Source: Plasmodium malariae
Lineage: Eukaryota; Apicomplexa; Aconoidasida; Haemosporida; Plasmodiidae
Direction of reading: 5' to 3'
DNA length: 64,000 bases
Assembly (NCBI RefSeq): GCF_900090045.1
Contig: NC_041785.1
Coordinates: forward strand, 2,085,001-2,149,000
Shown: piece by piece, positions 46,702 through 58,070 of the stretch
Layout of the letters: each line of letters opens with the position of its first letter
How positions within the stretch are numbered: the stretch's first letter is position 1
Position numbers and translations under genes: made by a program
Notes under the pieces: generated by a model
Database searches by the model: none
Told to the model about the DNA's origin: nothing
The model's input: only the letters and a program-made list of their open reading frames with translations

Positions 46702-49700
46702 CTAATCCCATATGATATTTTTCAACACATACTTAGCCTGTTCATACCTATTTAGTTTTCTGAAAATAACGCTTAAATTGTAGGAAGCTGAGAAGAGCAG
46801 GTGCTTTTTATCAAAAAAGAGCAAATAGAAATTCGAATATTTAGTATTTAAGTTATGGTAATAATTAATAAGTTTTTTATAATATATACTTTTTTTATTA
46901 TAATTTAAAATTGGATAATTTAAACAAGTGTAACACATGCACTTCTTCATATTAATGACATAATTGTAAATAAATTTTTCATTTATATTTAGATGATTTA
47001 TATTTATAACCATTTGTATTTCTTTATCTGCTTTTTTTATCAAATCTATTACAGCCAAATATAATTTCATACATTCATTATAATAAGACAAGTGATGTAA
47101 AGCTCGTCCTAGGTTGTACAAAATTTCTGCTAAGTATATATATTTATAAATTTTAAAAAATAGGGAAAATTTTTTATATTTTTTTTTTTTCCTCCATATT
47201 TTCTGTTCATATCTTTTTGAAATGTATTCATTTAATAAACAAAATGATGTCATTATAACACATTCTCGGTTGACTACTCTGTACCCACTTGTGTAGTTGA
47301 AATAGGAGGTGGTCAAACTAAATAAAAAGTTCATATTATCCGCTATGTTTTCAAAATTGTTTATAATTTCGTTTTTCCTTCTTTTTTCAGTCCATAGTTT
47401 TAGCTTGGTAAAGAGAAAATTTTCTTCATCCGGATCGTTTTCCCCGTTCGCACGTTCGTCTCGTTCATCTCGTTCGTCTCGTTGTTCGACACAGTTGTAG
47501 TTGAAATTCTCCAAATGGGAGTGGCCTACCTCTTTGCTATGACTCCCCTCAAAACTATTATGCCATTCATCATCATTATCGTTATTGTTATCATTGTCGT
47601 TATTATCACCACCATTATCATAATCATTATCATAATCATTATCACCATCATTATCATAATCATTATCACCATCATTATCATAATCATTATCACCACCATT
47701 ATCATAATCATTAGCATCCCCCTTCTCTTGCGCAACTTCCAGTTTTTCCCAACTTTCTATCTTCTCAATCTTGTCGAGCATAAATTCATCTTCCCTTGCT
47801 CGTAATTTGAGCGCGTTAATTTTCCTATTTTTTAGCAAAAATGTGTAAGCTCTTGTGTACTCATGCACTGCATTAACAATCATACATGACAAGTTGCATA
47901 TATTTCCAATTAAATAAACTAAAAATGGATTAGTATTCTTATACTGTATAGTTCTAACTAGAAAAAGTCTAAAGATAATTAGTATATTTTTATTTTTGGA
48001 TTTCGAAATTGAGGTAAGAAAATCTTGACAAAAATTACCAGTTAAGACTATATCACTATAATATTTTAAAATCTTATATTCATCTTTTTCTTTTTTATTA
48101 AATATGTACATATCATTCAAACATCTTACTTGTTTTTCAAAATTCCCACTTGATATATACAATTTATTTAACATCAGATTAATTCTAAATATATAATATT
48201 TGCAATCAATATATTTGCTTGTCTTAATAAAATTGGTGTATTCCTTTCTCATTTCTTCCTTAATACAGTTCGTAATGGTGTTGTTAAAATAGTAGCACTT
48301 CAACCTGCTCAACTTGTCCACATTGCCACTACTCCTACCATCATTTCGATAATCTTTAAACTCCTTTTTAATCGTTCTAAGGTAGTTAATAAACTTTAGC
48401 TTGTTCGACCTTCGATTCTTTAAATACAGGCTTAAAATATGTATTGCATCTTCATATAAATTCATCATGCTAACTAGAAAAAAGGATTCTTCAAAGAACA
48501 ACAGACTATAATATAGACCTAAATAGCTTTCAAAAGAAAAGAAGTTTAGCCGCTTCCTCGTGAGTAGGAAAGAAAACTTTCTAATTCTTTTTTCCCCCTT
48601 ATTATCACCCCTGTTATCACCGCCGTTATCACCGCTGTTATCACCACTGTTATCACCCCTGTTATCACCCCTGTTATCACCATTTTTATCACCGCTACTG
48701 CAAATATCATCTCCATTGTAATACTTCTTACTGACCCGAGAGTCCTCTGCATTCACTGCACGATTTAACCTGTCCAAGTTACGCGAATTTCCTGTATTAT
48801 TTATATTTTTCGAATTCGTATAATTTAATTTAGAAGGATTATCAGTTCGGTTGTTCTCACCATAAGGGTAAGGATTATAACCTGCATTTACAAACAAGCA
48901 GTTATCATCTGTCCCATTTGCAGCATCCCTACTATACCTGCTTCTTCCTTTCCCTCTATCTCTTCCATTAACATTTCCAATTCTGCTTCCATCTGCTCCC
49001 CCTATCCCTTTTTTATAATTTAAAATTTCCTTTTCCATATAAGTATGTATTCTGTTAAAATCATTTTCTACTTCATATAAGAAATAAAACAAGTTGTAAC
49101 TAAATTTGTAAAATTTCATAACTATTTTACTGTTCAGTATCTCTGCTTCTATATCACATTTAAATTTGGAAAGATTCCTATAAAACTCTTTTCTTATTCT
49201 TACTTCTTCATTCTTATAATTACCGCTGTTACCCTTTGTTCCACACGCACTCTCCCTTGCATCGTCATCAGGACCACAGCAAAGGTTATAACCATTGCAG
49301 TTGTCATGATTGAGGAGATCCTCACAAGGACTGTAACTGTTACTTCCACAGTTGACACTACTAGAACAACCTGCACTGCTAATCCTATTTCCATTGATTC
49401 CTCTCTTGCTGCAACCCCTACTTCTACCATCTGTATCTCCCCATTGAAAAAGCGTGTGGCTCAAGTCCTCTATTAGGATCCCCTTGTAAAAGAGCTGCAT
49501 CTGGACCAGTTGTACATGTCCATAGATAATATTCATATCTTGCTGTTTTTTTCTTTTTTTAAAAATATTAAATGAGCAAGCGAGAAATAGTAAATACTCT
49601 CTATATTTAAACAAGGTTCGAATTCTTTGTACATTTTCTTTTTGCACCTCCTTTTTACTATTCATTAAACTTAAAATGTTATACAAATATAAATAATTTA

Positions 49701-52700
49701 AAATAAACAGGTTATATTTAACACAGAAATAGCAGAAGCAAATATTTTCTTTTATTCTAATTATACTATTTATATTACTCTTGGATATATAATTATCATA
49801 TTTATAGTATATATATTTTTTTTTTTGAAAAATATAAAAAATATGTACAATATAACTATTATGACATGTATAAAGTAATAGTTTATTTTTCTGGTTTAAC
49901 AATTTTAGAAGAAGTATTTCTCTCTCCTTATTACTTAATGGTTTTGGCATAGAACAAATGGATCTTAACCTCTTTTCCTTAATACTTAATAACACATTTA
50001 TTGACTTATTATATTTTTCTAGTTTATATAAAATGTCAATGTATAACATTTTTATATCAATTTCCATGTTAGTCTTACTCAGATTTTCATTATTTAAAAT
50101 TTTCAATATTATCTTTTCTGCTTTGCTGTAATTTTCCAAAAAGTAGTAACACTTGACTAACTTATAAACAACATTTACAAAATTTACTTCGTTCTCAAAT
50201 TTTATTATTACATCGTTCGTTGGTACAGGTGCTGGTAGATGTAATGGCATCGACAGTGATATGTTACCTATGTTTGATGAAATGGAGTTGTGGAACGCTT
50301 CTTCACTATTCTTTCCGCTCATTACATTTACTAATTCGTGAGCAGTATTCCTTTGGAGTTTATCCCACTCCTTACCGCTACCGCTATGACTATTAGTAGC
50401 CTGACGAAATGTACCATCTCCACCTACACCTGCATCTGGGTTCCTATAATAGTTACCCTTTTTCCCATTTAATACACTACTTTTTCCCCTTTTGTAAATA
50501 CATCGATAAAAATGAATCCCCCCTTCGTACATGCATCTACCGTAATATGATTCAGCTATGTTAAAGATTACGTCTTCATAAAAGGAATAGTCATTACTAA
50601 ATATAAAGCGCAAAAATGGGGCTTTTAACAAATATGAAAAGTGTACATTATACCCTGTTATTATTACTGCCTTAATATATTGTATGAATATATCTATATG
50701 AAGAATGTCATCACTTCTTTTTTCTAATTTTTTAAAAACAAAAATGCATTCATCGTATTTACTATTTAATATCTGCGTTTGCATTAGTAGAGAAATAACT
50801 GTTTTTTCCGTATACGTGAAATGGACATTCGGCTGGTTAGATACACTCGGAAAATGCATCCCCTCTTTCCAGCTGCTTTTCCAGTCGTATTTCCAATTTG
50901 ATCCGTTAGATACGGTAAGCAAATATGGACCATTTTCCCCATCCTCATTACTCTTCATGTTCTTCCCCTTTTCTCTCATTATTTGTAGATACATACTTTT
51001 CAAAAAATGATAACACTCGGTAGGACTTCTCAAAATTATTAAACATAAACATATATACATATCTACAATAATATTAGTAGTATTACTTTTATTTTTTAGA
51101 ACTAATAAATTTTTTAGCGCATTCTTATAATCCTCCAACAAGATATACGTAAATGCTAGATTGAAATATAGGTGTTTCATAAAGTTGTCAAGCTCGTTTG
51201 TGCTGCTACTCCATCTAGTGTTGATCCTCTCCCTGTTATTATTTGTGCTATATCTTTTTTTGTTGTTCTCCTTTATATCCTCTTCATACATATACCTTTT
51301 CACATATTCCTTCTGCCCTTCGATGCCATCACAGCAAGCATCCTCTTCGGTGCCTTCCATTCCATCACTAACTCTTTCTCCCTCATTTGGGAAGAATCTC
51401 ATATCGTTTCCATCGCTACTATTGCTATTACAACAGTTATCACCATTGATCCTTTTCCATTTTTCCCTTTTCCTCTTGTACAATTTTAACACTCTGTACA
51501 AACAGTAAAGTACAGTGTTATACTGCTTTTCAATTTTACACAAATCTATAATATTGTACCAAGATAAGAAATCATTACGTGATAAATGAGCTGCTATGGT
51601 ATAATAATTTATTGCTTTTTTCAAATTTTTAAATTCCAGCTCATATATTAACCCTAATAAATGAAAAGGATCATGGTAACATGGGGAAAGTTTTATAACC
51701 GTTTCTAATATAACTATGCACTCCTCAAAATTTTTGCTAATATATAAATTGTTGGCCTTGTTCATTAGAGATTCTACTTCTTTATTCATTTTTGTCGGTT
51801 CGACTGATGCTAACCTTTTCTCGTTATTCTTGTACCTTTTGACCCTTTTTTTTCTCTCCATATCTTGTTCCCACGGTTGACCCTCATCTATGCCCATATT
51901 TTCTCCCATATTTTCTCTCATATTTCCTCCCTCATTTCTTTGTCCATTTCTTTGTCCACTTCTTTGTCCACTTCTTTGTCCACTTCTTTGTCCACTTCTT
52001 TGTCCACTTCTTCGTCCATTTCTTCTTCCATTTCCCCTTATATTTCCTTTGTTATTTCCATTTTTTTTTTTTTTTTTTTTTTTGCCTTTTCTTCTGCTGA
52101 AGTATATTTCGTCCTCATTCGCATAATCGCCCCCCTCCTCGGCGTCTTCCTCCTCATCAGCATTGTTATGTTTCAGTAACAACAATTCTTCATCGCTTAT
52201 ACTACTACTCGAGTTCGTTTCACTGTCCAAATTAGCATTACTTGAGTAGTCGTTTAAGTGATCATCAGTATCAAATATGTAAGAGTCGTAGGAGTATACA
52301 TGATTATTTTTTTTCTCCATATTTAATACATTTTCTTGATTAGAACAAAAATAAAAATATAGAATGTTATTTAAGTTTACATTATTGATATCTAATAGCC
52401 TTTTTTCACTAAAAAGAACATTCCTGCTATTAATCGAATGCACAATATTCTGTTTATATATAATGGTATTATTTAAATCAAAATTATTAACATGATTATT
52501 GTTTTCTTCGATTTTCTTATTTTCAAATTTTTTACATGTATAATCCCCATATTCACTTATCGGTACTTTTTTCAATTTATTTAAATCTTCCAAAAAAAGA
52601 GAAAAATATAAATCTTCCTCTTTCATCTCATCATATAATAAGGTACTATCAATTTCTTCATTATATAATGATCCTAATGATAAGTTTTTTTCTCTTTCTT

Positions 52701-53292
52701 CATACGTTTCGCTCTTTTTATTAAAATTTAGCAAACTGTCAATTTGATTCTGCAGATTTTCGTCATTCATTTTGTCGTTTTTAACAACTGCGTAATATTT
52801 CAAAACGTCCTCGTTGTCATCCTTATCGTTCTCCTGCTCATCAATTCCATCATCATCATTACCATCACCACCATATTTTCCATCTTCCTGCTTATCATCA
52901 TTTTTGTTTTGATCTGCTTCTACATCTTTCTCCCCCTTCCCGTAATTGTAGCCACATGGGGTATTAAAATTATACCTTTCCCATTTTTCGAAATTGCCAT
53001 TAAGTTTATTCTGTTCATAATTTACTGAGTTTCCCACATAACTGTTTGCATATTCATTATTTTTAAATTTATATTCTTTGTATGTCTGTTCTTTTGTTGC
53101 TACATTTGCGATATACTTCTTATTTACGTTAAATAAATTTTCTTCAAATGAATCGCTATGGTCACTGTGAATATTACAATCGTTATGATCGCCATAATAG
53201 CCATAATCGCTATTTTCATTTACGTTTTTGTTATTAAGTATAAAATTGCCTGTGTTTTCCCTGTTTTCATTTTCCGTTTCAGGGTCATTCAT
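46702..53292 (-). CDS. Large TPR protein, TFIIIC subunit 131/GTF3C3-type
   Basis: Single exon, 2196 residues. An acidic, Asn-rich N-terminus (1-500) precedes a TPR array beginning at about residue 502 (NKEVESLMNKANNLYISKNF, YHDPFHLLGLIYELEFKN, YTIAAHLSRNDFLSWYNI). Further TPR-like pairs occur near 735-765 (YFNLAFTYILLEDYKNALKN), 1035-1075 and at the C-terminus (ALHHLSYYNECMKLYLAVI; RYEQAKYVLKNIIWD). The AAHL...ND-x3-W block is the hallmark of yeast tau131 and human GTF3C3, which bind TFIIIB and position RNA polymerase III at tRNA and 5S genes. The protein is about twice the usual size because of low-complexity inserts: SGQR repeats near 440, GDN repeats near 1550 and DNDYDN repeats near 1880. 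The assignment rests on motif recognition; a generic TPR scaffold remains possible. Confidence 0.78.
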   Translation of the reverse strand: MNDPETENENRENTGNFILNNKNVNENSDYGYYGDHNDCNIHSDHSDSFEENLFNVNKKYIANVATKEQTYKEYKFKNNEYANSYVGNSVNYEQNKLNGNFEKWERYNFNTPCGYNYGKGEKDVEADQNKNDDKQEDGKYGGDGNDDDGIDEQENDKDDNEDVLKYYAVVKNDKMNDENLQNQIDSLLNFNKKSETYEEREKNLSLGSLYNEEIDSTLLYDEMKEEDLYFSLFLEDLNKLKKVPISEYGDYTCKKFENKKIEENNNHVNNFDLNNTIIYKQNIVHSINSRNVLFSEKRLLDINNVNLNNILYFYFCSNQENVLNMEKKNNHVYSYDSYIFDTDDHLNDYSSNANLDSETNSSSSISDEELLLLKHNNADEEEDAEEGGDYANEDEIYFSRRKGKKKKKKKNGNNKGNIRGNGRRNGRRSGQRSGQRSGQRSGQRSGQRNGQRNEGGNMRENMGENMGIDEGQPWEQDMERKKRVKRYKNNEKRLASVEPTKMNKEVESLMNKANNLYISKNFEECIVILETVIKLSPCYHDPFHLLGLIYELEFKNLKKAINYYTIAAHLSRNDFLSWYNIIDLCKIEKQYNTVLYCLYRVLKLYKRKREKWKRINGDNCCNSNSSDGNDMRFFPNEGERVSDGMEGTEEDACCDGIEGQKEYVKRYMYEEDIKENNKKRYSTNNNRERINTRWSSSTNELDNFMKHLYFNLAFTYILLEDYKNALKNLLVLKNKSNTTNIIVDMYICLCLIILRSPTECYHFLKSMYLQIMREKGKNMKSNEDGENGPYLLTVSNGSNWKYDWKSSWKEGMHFPSVSNQPNVHFTYTEKTVISLLMQTQILNSKYDECIFVFKKLEKRSDDILHIDIFIQYIKAVIITGYNVHFSYLLKAPFLRFIFSNDYSFYEDVIFNIAESYYGRCMYEGGIHFYRCIYKRGKSSVLNGKKGNYYRNPDAGVGGDGTFRQATNSHSGSGKEWDKLQRNTAHELVNVMSGKNSEEAFHNSISSNIGNISLSMPLHLPAPVPTNDVIIKFENEVNFVNVVYKLVKCYYFLENYSKAEKIILKILNNENLSKTNMEIDIKMLYIDILYKLEKYNKSINVLLSIKEKRLRSICSMPKPLSNKEREILLLKLLNQKNKLLLYTCHNSYIVHIFYIFQKKKYIYYKYDNYISKSNINSIIRIKENICFCYFCVKYNLFILNYLYLYNILSLMNSKKEVQKENVQRIRTLFKYREYLLFLACSFNIFKKRKKQQDMNIIYGHVQLVQMQLFYKGILIEDLSHTLFQWGDTDGRSRGCSKRGINGNRISSAGCSSSVNCGSNSYSPCEDLLNHDNCNGYNLCCGPDDDARESACGTKGNSGNYKNEEVRIRKEFYRNLSKFKCDIEAEILNSKIVMKFYKFSYNLFYFLYEVENDFNRIHTYMEKEILNYKKGIGGADGSRIGNVNGRDRGKGRSRYSRDAANGTDDNCLFVNAGYNPYPYGENNRTDNPSKLNYTNSKNINNTGNSRNLDRLNRAVNAEDSRVSKKYYNGDDICSSGDKNGDNRGDNRGDNSGDNSGDNGGDNRGDNKGEKRIRKFSFLLTRKRLNFFSFESYLGLYYSLLFFEESFFLVSMMNLYEDAIHILSLYLKNRRSNKLKFINYLRTIKKEFKDYRNDGRSSGNVDKLSRLKCYYFNNTITNCIKEEMRKEYTNFIKTSKYIDCKYYIFRINLMLNKLYISSGNFEKQVRCLNDMYIFNKKEKDEYKILKYYSDIVLTGNFCQDFLTSISKSKNKNILIIFRLFLVRTIQYKNTNPFLVYLIGNICNLSCMIVNAVHEYTRAYTFLLKNRKINALKLRAREDEFMLDKIEKIESWEKLEVAQEKGDANDYDNGGDNDYDNDGDNDYDNDGDNDYDNDYDNGGDNNDNDNNNDNDDEWHNSFEGSHSKEVGHSHLENFNYNCVEQRDERDERDERANGENDPDEENFLFTKLKLWTEKRRKNEIINNFENIADNMNFLFSLTTSYFNYTSGYRVVNRECVIMTSFCLLNEYISKRYEQKIWRKKKKYKKFSLFFKIYKYIYLAEILYNLGRALHHLSYYNECMKLYLAVIDLIKKADKEIQMVININHLNINEKFIYNYVINMKKCMCYTCLNYPILNYNKKSIYYKKLINYYHNLNTKYSNFYLLFFDKKHLLFSASYNLSVIFRKLNRYEQAKYVLKNIIWD
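47575..47715 (-). repeat. In-frame Asp-Asn-Tyr/Gly coding repeat
   Basis: 18- to 24-base units on the minus strand (GATAATGATTATGATAAT) coding DNDYDNDGDN in the TFIIIC-like protein, residues about 1860-1905. Confidence 0.93.
48595..48695 (-). repeat. In-frame Gly-Asp-Asn coding repeat
   Basis: 12-base units (GGTGATAACAGG on the minus strand) coding GDNRGDNSGDN, about eight copies in the TFIIIC-like protein. Confidence 0.93.
51945..52025 (-). repeat. In-frame Arg-Ser-Gly-Gln coding repeat
   Basis: 12-base units (CGAAGTGGACAA-type on the minus strand) coding RSGQ four to six times in the basic stretch ahead of the TPR region. Confidence 0.92.
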
Positions 53293-53539
53293 TCTTCAAG
53301 TGATGAACAAAAATTATATATATATACATACATGTATACATACATACATATATATACATATATTCTTGAAAATCTACATATTTACTACTACTACGCTTCA
53401 TTTATGCCTTTTCCATAGTTTACTGCAGAAATATGCCCACTGAGCTATTTTGTTTTACCAACGTTTATTTCTTCCACGAATTTGTAATTTCTAAAAAATT
53501 TTATCAGCATTCTATACGATTACGGTTTTATTATACTGT

Positions 53540-53640
53540 ACGGACATACATATAAACATACATACATACATATATACATACATATATACATACATACATA
53601 TATACATACATATATACATACATATATACATATATATCAT
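53540..53640 (+). repeat. TACATACATATATACA array
   Basis: Six to seven 16-base units just upstream of the TFIIIC-like gene (about 250 bases from its start codon on the minus strand). Confidence 0.88.
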
Positions 53641-53744
53641 ATATGTAACACTTAGAGCATTCACCAATTTTTAAAAATTAAAACTTTAATATTAAAGCTT
53701 AAAAATTAAAAATTTAAATTATTATATAATACATACATATGTAC

Positions 53745-53775
<31 letters not shown>

Positions 53776-53823
53776 ATTACAAAGTAAAAGTTAATTCGAA
53801 AGAAATGGAGAAAAACAGAATAA

Positions 53824-53844
53824 AACTTGGAATTTTTCCAAGTT
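53824..53844. repeat. Perfect 9-bp inverted repeat
   Basis: AACTTGGAA and TTCCAAGTT separated by TTT, a short perfect hairpin in the upstream region of the TFIIIC-like gene. Function unknown. Confidence 0.85.
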
Positions 53845-53869
53845 CGGCATTTAATTCTATATACATACG

Positions 53870-53901
<32 letters not shown>

Positions 53902-54702
53902 CAAATGACAAAATGTAGAAACTGCATGTAAATGCATTTTCATTTTAGTATTAAAACGGGGAAATTAAAGCATAATAAAAAATTACTAAAAAAAAAATAT
54001 CTACATACAATATATATATTTATACAATCATTATGAGATTTAAATATGAAGAAAAAATTACGACCTTATCAATAATAAAAGCAAGAAAATGATTAAGTAT
54101 TTTAATTTAGCGGAAAAAAAAAAATAAAAAGGGGAAAATTCTGTTTTGCTATTTATTTAATATAAGCATATATATCTACATGACACATTTCTACGCAAAA
54201 CGTACCTCGAACGAGTAACTATTTGCATTACCACATGAGCATGGTATTCACATATACATAATACATACACACGTATATATATTACATTTAGGTATACGTA
54301 AATGTTCTATATATATGTATGCAAAAATGCAAGTATTTCTCGTACAACTGTGTATTTAATTTTTCTAGATATTCCAAATCTTAGGAATCATCTATTTTTC
54401 TTTTTTTATTTTTTGCCAACAAGGCAAATTTTTTTATATAATAAGAATGTAAGTAATATCTCCATAATGCTTCGAGAAACAACAGTTCTATTTAAATAAG
54501 GGTCCCATCTTTTGAAATGGCAGACATAAAAACTACGTTAAAGTCGCTTATTCATTATTAAACTAAAACAAATAACATATTATAATTTTACAATATAAAA
54601 AAAGAAAAGAAAAAATTACTGGGTGTTTTTACATTTAAAATGGTTTTATTATTTCCCTCTTACAAATGTATGCGACGTATGCATCCAACGTACGTTTACT
54701 TT

Positions 54703-54880
54703 TTCTTTTTTTTGGTAATAATCTATAAATTTCTTGTTCATATTTTTTTTTTTTTTTTTTTTTTTTTTGTATTAATAATCTCCAAACTTCTTGCTAGTTC
54801 ATATATTTTTTTTTTTTTTTTGGTAATAATTAATCTCTAAATTTCTTACCAGTTAATATTTTTTTTTTTTTTTCTTTTTT
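54703..54880 (+). repeat. Imperfect ~65-bp repeat with poly-T spacer
   Basis: Three units of GGTAATAATCTCTAAATTTC followed by TTGCTAGTTCATATTT and a T run of 15 to 24 bases. Confidence 0.85.
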
Positions 54881-56069
54881 TTTATTTTCATTTTACGTTA
54901 TTTTTTCGTACTTTTTTCCTTTTATCATTTGATCGTTTTTTTTTTTTTTTTTTTTTTTTTATGTTGTGTTAAAATGGAATATTTACATTTTCCGTTTAGC
55001 AGTGGTTTATTTTAAATAAATAAGATAAATATTTCGTAATTATATTCTTTTAGTATGTATTTTTATTTTTTTTAGCAGTTTATTTGTGTGTGTACGTGTG
55101 CACATAAAAAACAGTGAAATTTTGTTCATATACATTACATATATATATATATATACATATATATGTATATATATACATATATATGTATGTATACATTTTT
55201 GTTTCTTAAGATTGGCTATATTAATACACAAATTAGACTTCACTGCTTTTTGCTAAGTACTGTGTGTTTATTTTCAATGAATATTATTAATAAGTGAATA
55301 ATGACAGTGACATGAAAAAAATGCATGAAAAGAAATATACGTAAGTACATACATAAATACATACATAAATACATGCATATTTACATGCATACGTACATTC
55401 ATACGTACATTCATACGTACATTCATACATACATATATATGTATTTGTACGTATATGCATATATATATATATATATATATGTATAAGATATTCGTCGCGC
55501 ACTTAAGATGATTTCAGTATTTCTGTTCCTGAATCAAGCAAAATATTGTGATAAGACAAAGAAAAAATTTCGCATGAAATGTACATAATTTTTTTAAAAT
55601 ATTTTTACTGGGGGTATTAATACTCACTTATTTTGTACATAGTAATATGCTAAGGGGAAACAACAAAAAAAAAAGATAAAAAAGATAAAAAAAGAAGGGA
55701 AATAAACATACATTTATGCATATATACACGTATATATGCATTTATGTATATATTCAAATAAAAACATGCATATATAAACACGTAGTATAATATATGTAAA
55801 TATATATATATGTGTGTACATATAATATATATAACATTTGGACGTAGAAAATTTTCAGCAGTTGGATGTAGTGAAAAATATTTTATCTAATTTGTGAGAA
55901 TTAGTTAAAAAGTGGATAACTGTTTTTTAAATTAATTTTCATAGTTGTCACGATTACAACAAAAATTAATTCTCTTTTAATTTTTCTGTGTTTATTAGTG
56001 ATTATTTGTATTTATTTGTACTTATTTATGTTTATTTGTGTTTGTTTATGCTTCTTTGTGTTACTTTTA

Positions 56070-56245
56070 CGCTTCTTTTTGTTTCATTTTGTTTCGTTTA
56101 TTTTTGTTTCTTTTTGTTTCGTTTATTTTTGTTTCTTTTTGTTTCGTTTATTTTTGTTTCTTTTTGTTTCGTTTATTTTTGTTTCTTTTGTTTCGTTTAT
56201 TTTTGTTTCTTTTGTTTCGTTTATTTTTGTTTCTTTTCGCTTCTT
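56070..56245 (+). repeat. TTTCTTTTTGTTTCGTTTATT array
   Basis: About seven units of 24 to 27 bases with loss of two Ts in the last ones, pyrimidine-rich on the plus strand. Confidence 0.92.
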
Positions 56246-56639
56246 TTCGCTTATTTGTGTTTTTTTATTCTTTTTTGTGAAAATTTAGGAAAATGAGGTG
56301 GCTATGTGAAGTACATAAAAAAAGACTTTGATGCAGTTACATATTCATGTATACTTGGGGAATAACATAATTTTAATCTTTTTAAATGATACTCTTAAGT
56401 TATTAAAAGATAAAATTTGCCTGTTTTACTGAATCCTTTAGGTATTTGTAACATTTCGTCCTATTATAGACATTACTATATTTATATATACCATTTGCAT
56501 ACTATATGTAGTGCGTGTAGAATTATTAAGCAGGAACGTTGAAGATTTTGTAATTTATATAAATGATGACAGCATATTATAACAAGTGATGAAAATTTAA
56601 TTACGCCGTTGTAATATTATTTAAATGATTACATAATAG

Positions 56640-57175
56640 ATTTTATTTTCCATTTTATTTTATTTTATTTTATTCTATATTTTGTGTTCTATTTTATTCT
56701 CCATTTTATTCCCTATTTAATTTTCTGTTTTATTCTCTATTTTATTCTTTATTTTATTCTCTATTTTATTCTCTATTTTATTCTCTATTTTATTCTCTAT
56801 TTTATTCTCTATTTTATTCTCTATTTTATTCTCTATTTTATTCTCTATTTTATTCTCTATTTTATTCTCTATTTGATTTTCTATTTGATTTTCTATTTCA
56901 TTATCTATTTGATTTTCTATTTTATTTTTTGTTTTATTTTCCATTTTATTTTTTGTTTTATTTTCCATTTTATTTTTTATTTTATTTTCCATTTTATACT
57001 CTATTTTATTTTCCATTTTATACTCTATTTTATTTTCCATTTTATACTCTATTTTATTTTCCATTTTATACTCTATTTTATTTTCCATTTTATTCTCTAT
57101 TTTATTTTCTATTTTGTTCCTTATTTTATTTTCTATTTTGTTCTTTATTTTATTTTATATTTTATTTCTTTTTTC
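56640..57175 (+). repeat. TTTTATTCTCTA / TTTTATTTTCCA array
   Basis: More than thirty 15-base units (CTCTATTTTATTCTC- and TTCCATTTTATTTT-type) in at least three sub-blocks: CTCTATTTTATT, then TTTTCTATTTGA, then alternating TTTTCCATTTTATACTCTA. All frames are open through much of it, on both strands. Confidence 0.93.
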
Positions 57176-57579
57176 TTTTTTTTGTGGATTCGTAAATATG
57201 ATCATGTAAATATTACTCTCATTGCTTAACATTTAGAACGTAATATTGTATATTCAATATTCAACATTTAAGTTATATGTACATATGTGTGTATATGTTC
57301 ATATACCCATATATGTGTACATCCTAGATAGCTTAACAAATGAAAGATAAAATAAATTAAAACAAATAGAAAAAAAAAAAAAAAAAAAAAAAAAATCAAG
57401 ATAAAGTTACAGATATATAGACAAAGACAAAGATCAAGATCAGTGAGGAGAATAATAAAAGAATAATTATTAATTTTTATAAAAAAAAGGAACATTATTT
57501 TACAACTTAATGTTTGTGTGTTTGTGTGCGTGCATTTCATTAACATAAACAACTACAATAAAAAAAAAAAAAAAAAAAA

Positions 57580-58035
57580 ATGAGACCTAAATATATGCAG
57601 GCTCCACAAGGGAAACACGAAAAAAAGAGAGGTGGTAATTTATTCATATTTATTGTTTTTTTTATACTAAGTAAGAATATAAATAATTAAAAAAAAATTT
57701 GTAACAATTAGAATATATGTACAATATTTAAAATGGTTTATAAATGATCTTTTTTTTTGTTCCCTTATTTATATTATATTCTTCTTTTCATTTTTTGTAG
57801 CCTTTATATATATAGGGTACACAGGAATTGTTTTGAGGTCATGGTTCATTCCATATAGAAGTGGCACGTTTACAATAGCCGCCGTGTTTCATGTCTTTTT
57901 TTTTTTGTTTTTACTGAGTTTCATAAAAGTAAAAATTAAAAATAGCACACATACGTACGGATATATATGCATGTACGTATACGTACATATGCATATATAT
58001 GTAAATGTATATATACTTGTACATACATGCTTGTG

Positions 58036-58070
<35 letters not shown>

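Larger units (their letters stand above)
53293..57579. other. 4.3-kb divergent intergenic region, repeat-rich
   Basis: Contains TACATA arrays (53540-53640, 55340-55450), a perfect inverted repeat (53824-53844), a poly-T-based repeat (54703-54880), a TTTGTTTCGTTTAT array (56070-56245), a TTTTATTCTCTA array (56640-57175) and poly-A (57370-57395, 57560-57580). The open frames up to 181 codons are repeat translations. It must contain promoters for the TFIIIC-like gene (minus) and the DHHC gene (plus). No exon could be assembled. Confidence 0.6.

Noticed and set aside
47482..47805. Ile-rich plus-strand frame inside the TFIIIC-like gene
   Set aside because: It is the complement of the Asp/Asn coding repeat.
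55988..56296. Three overlapping plus-strand frames of 80-102 codons (FRLFLFLF)
   Set aside because: They translate the TTTGTTTCGTTTATT array.
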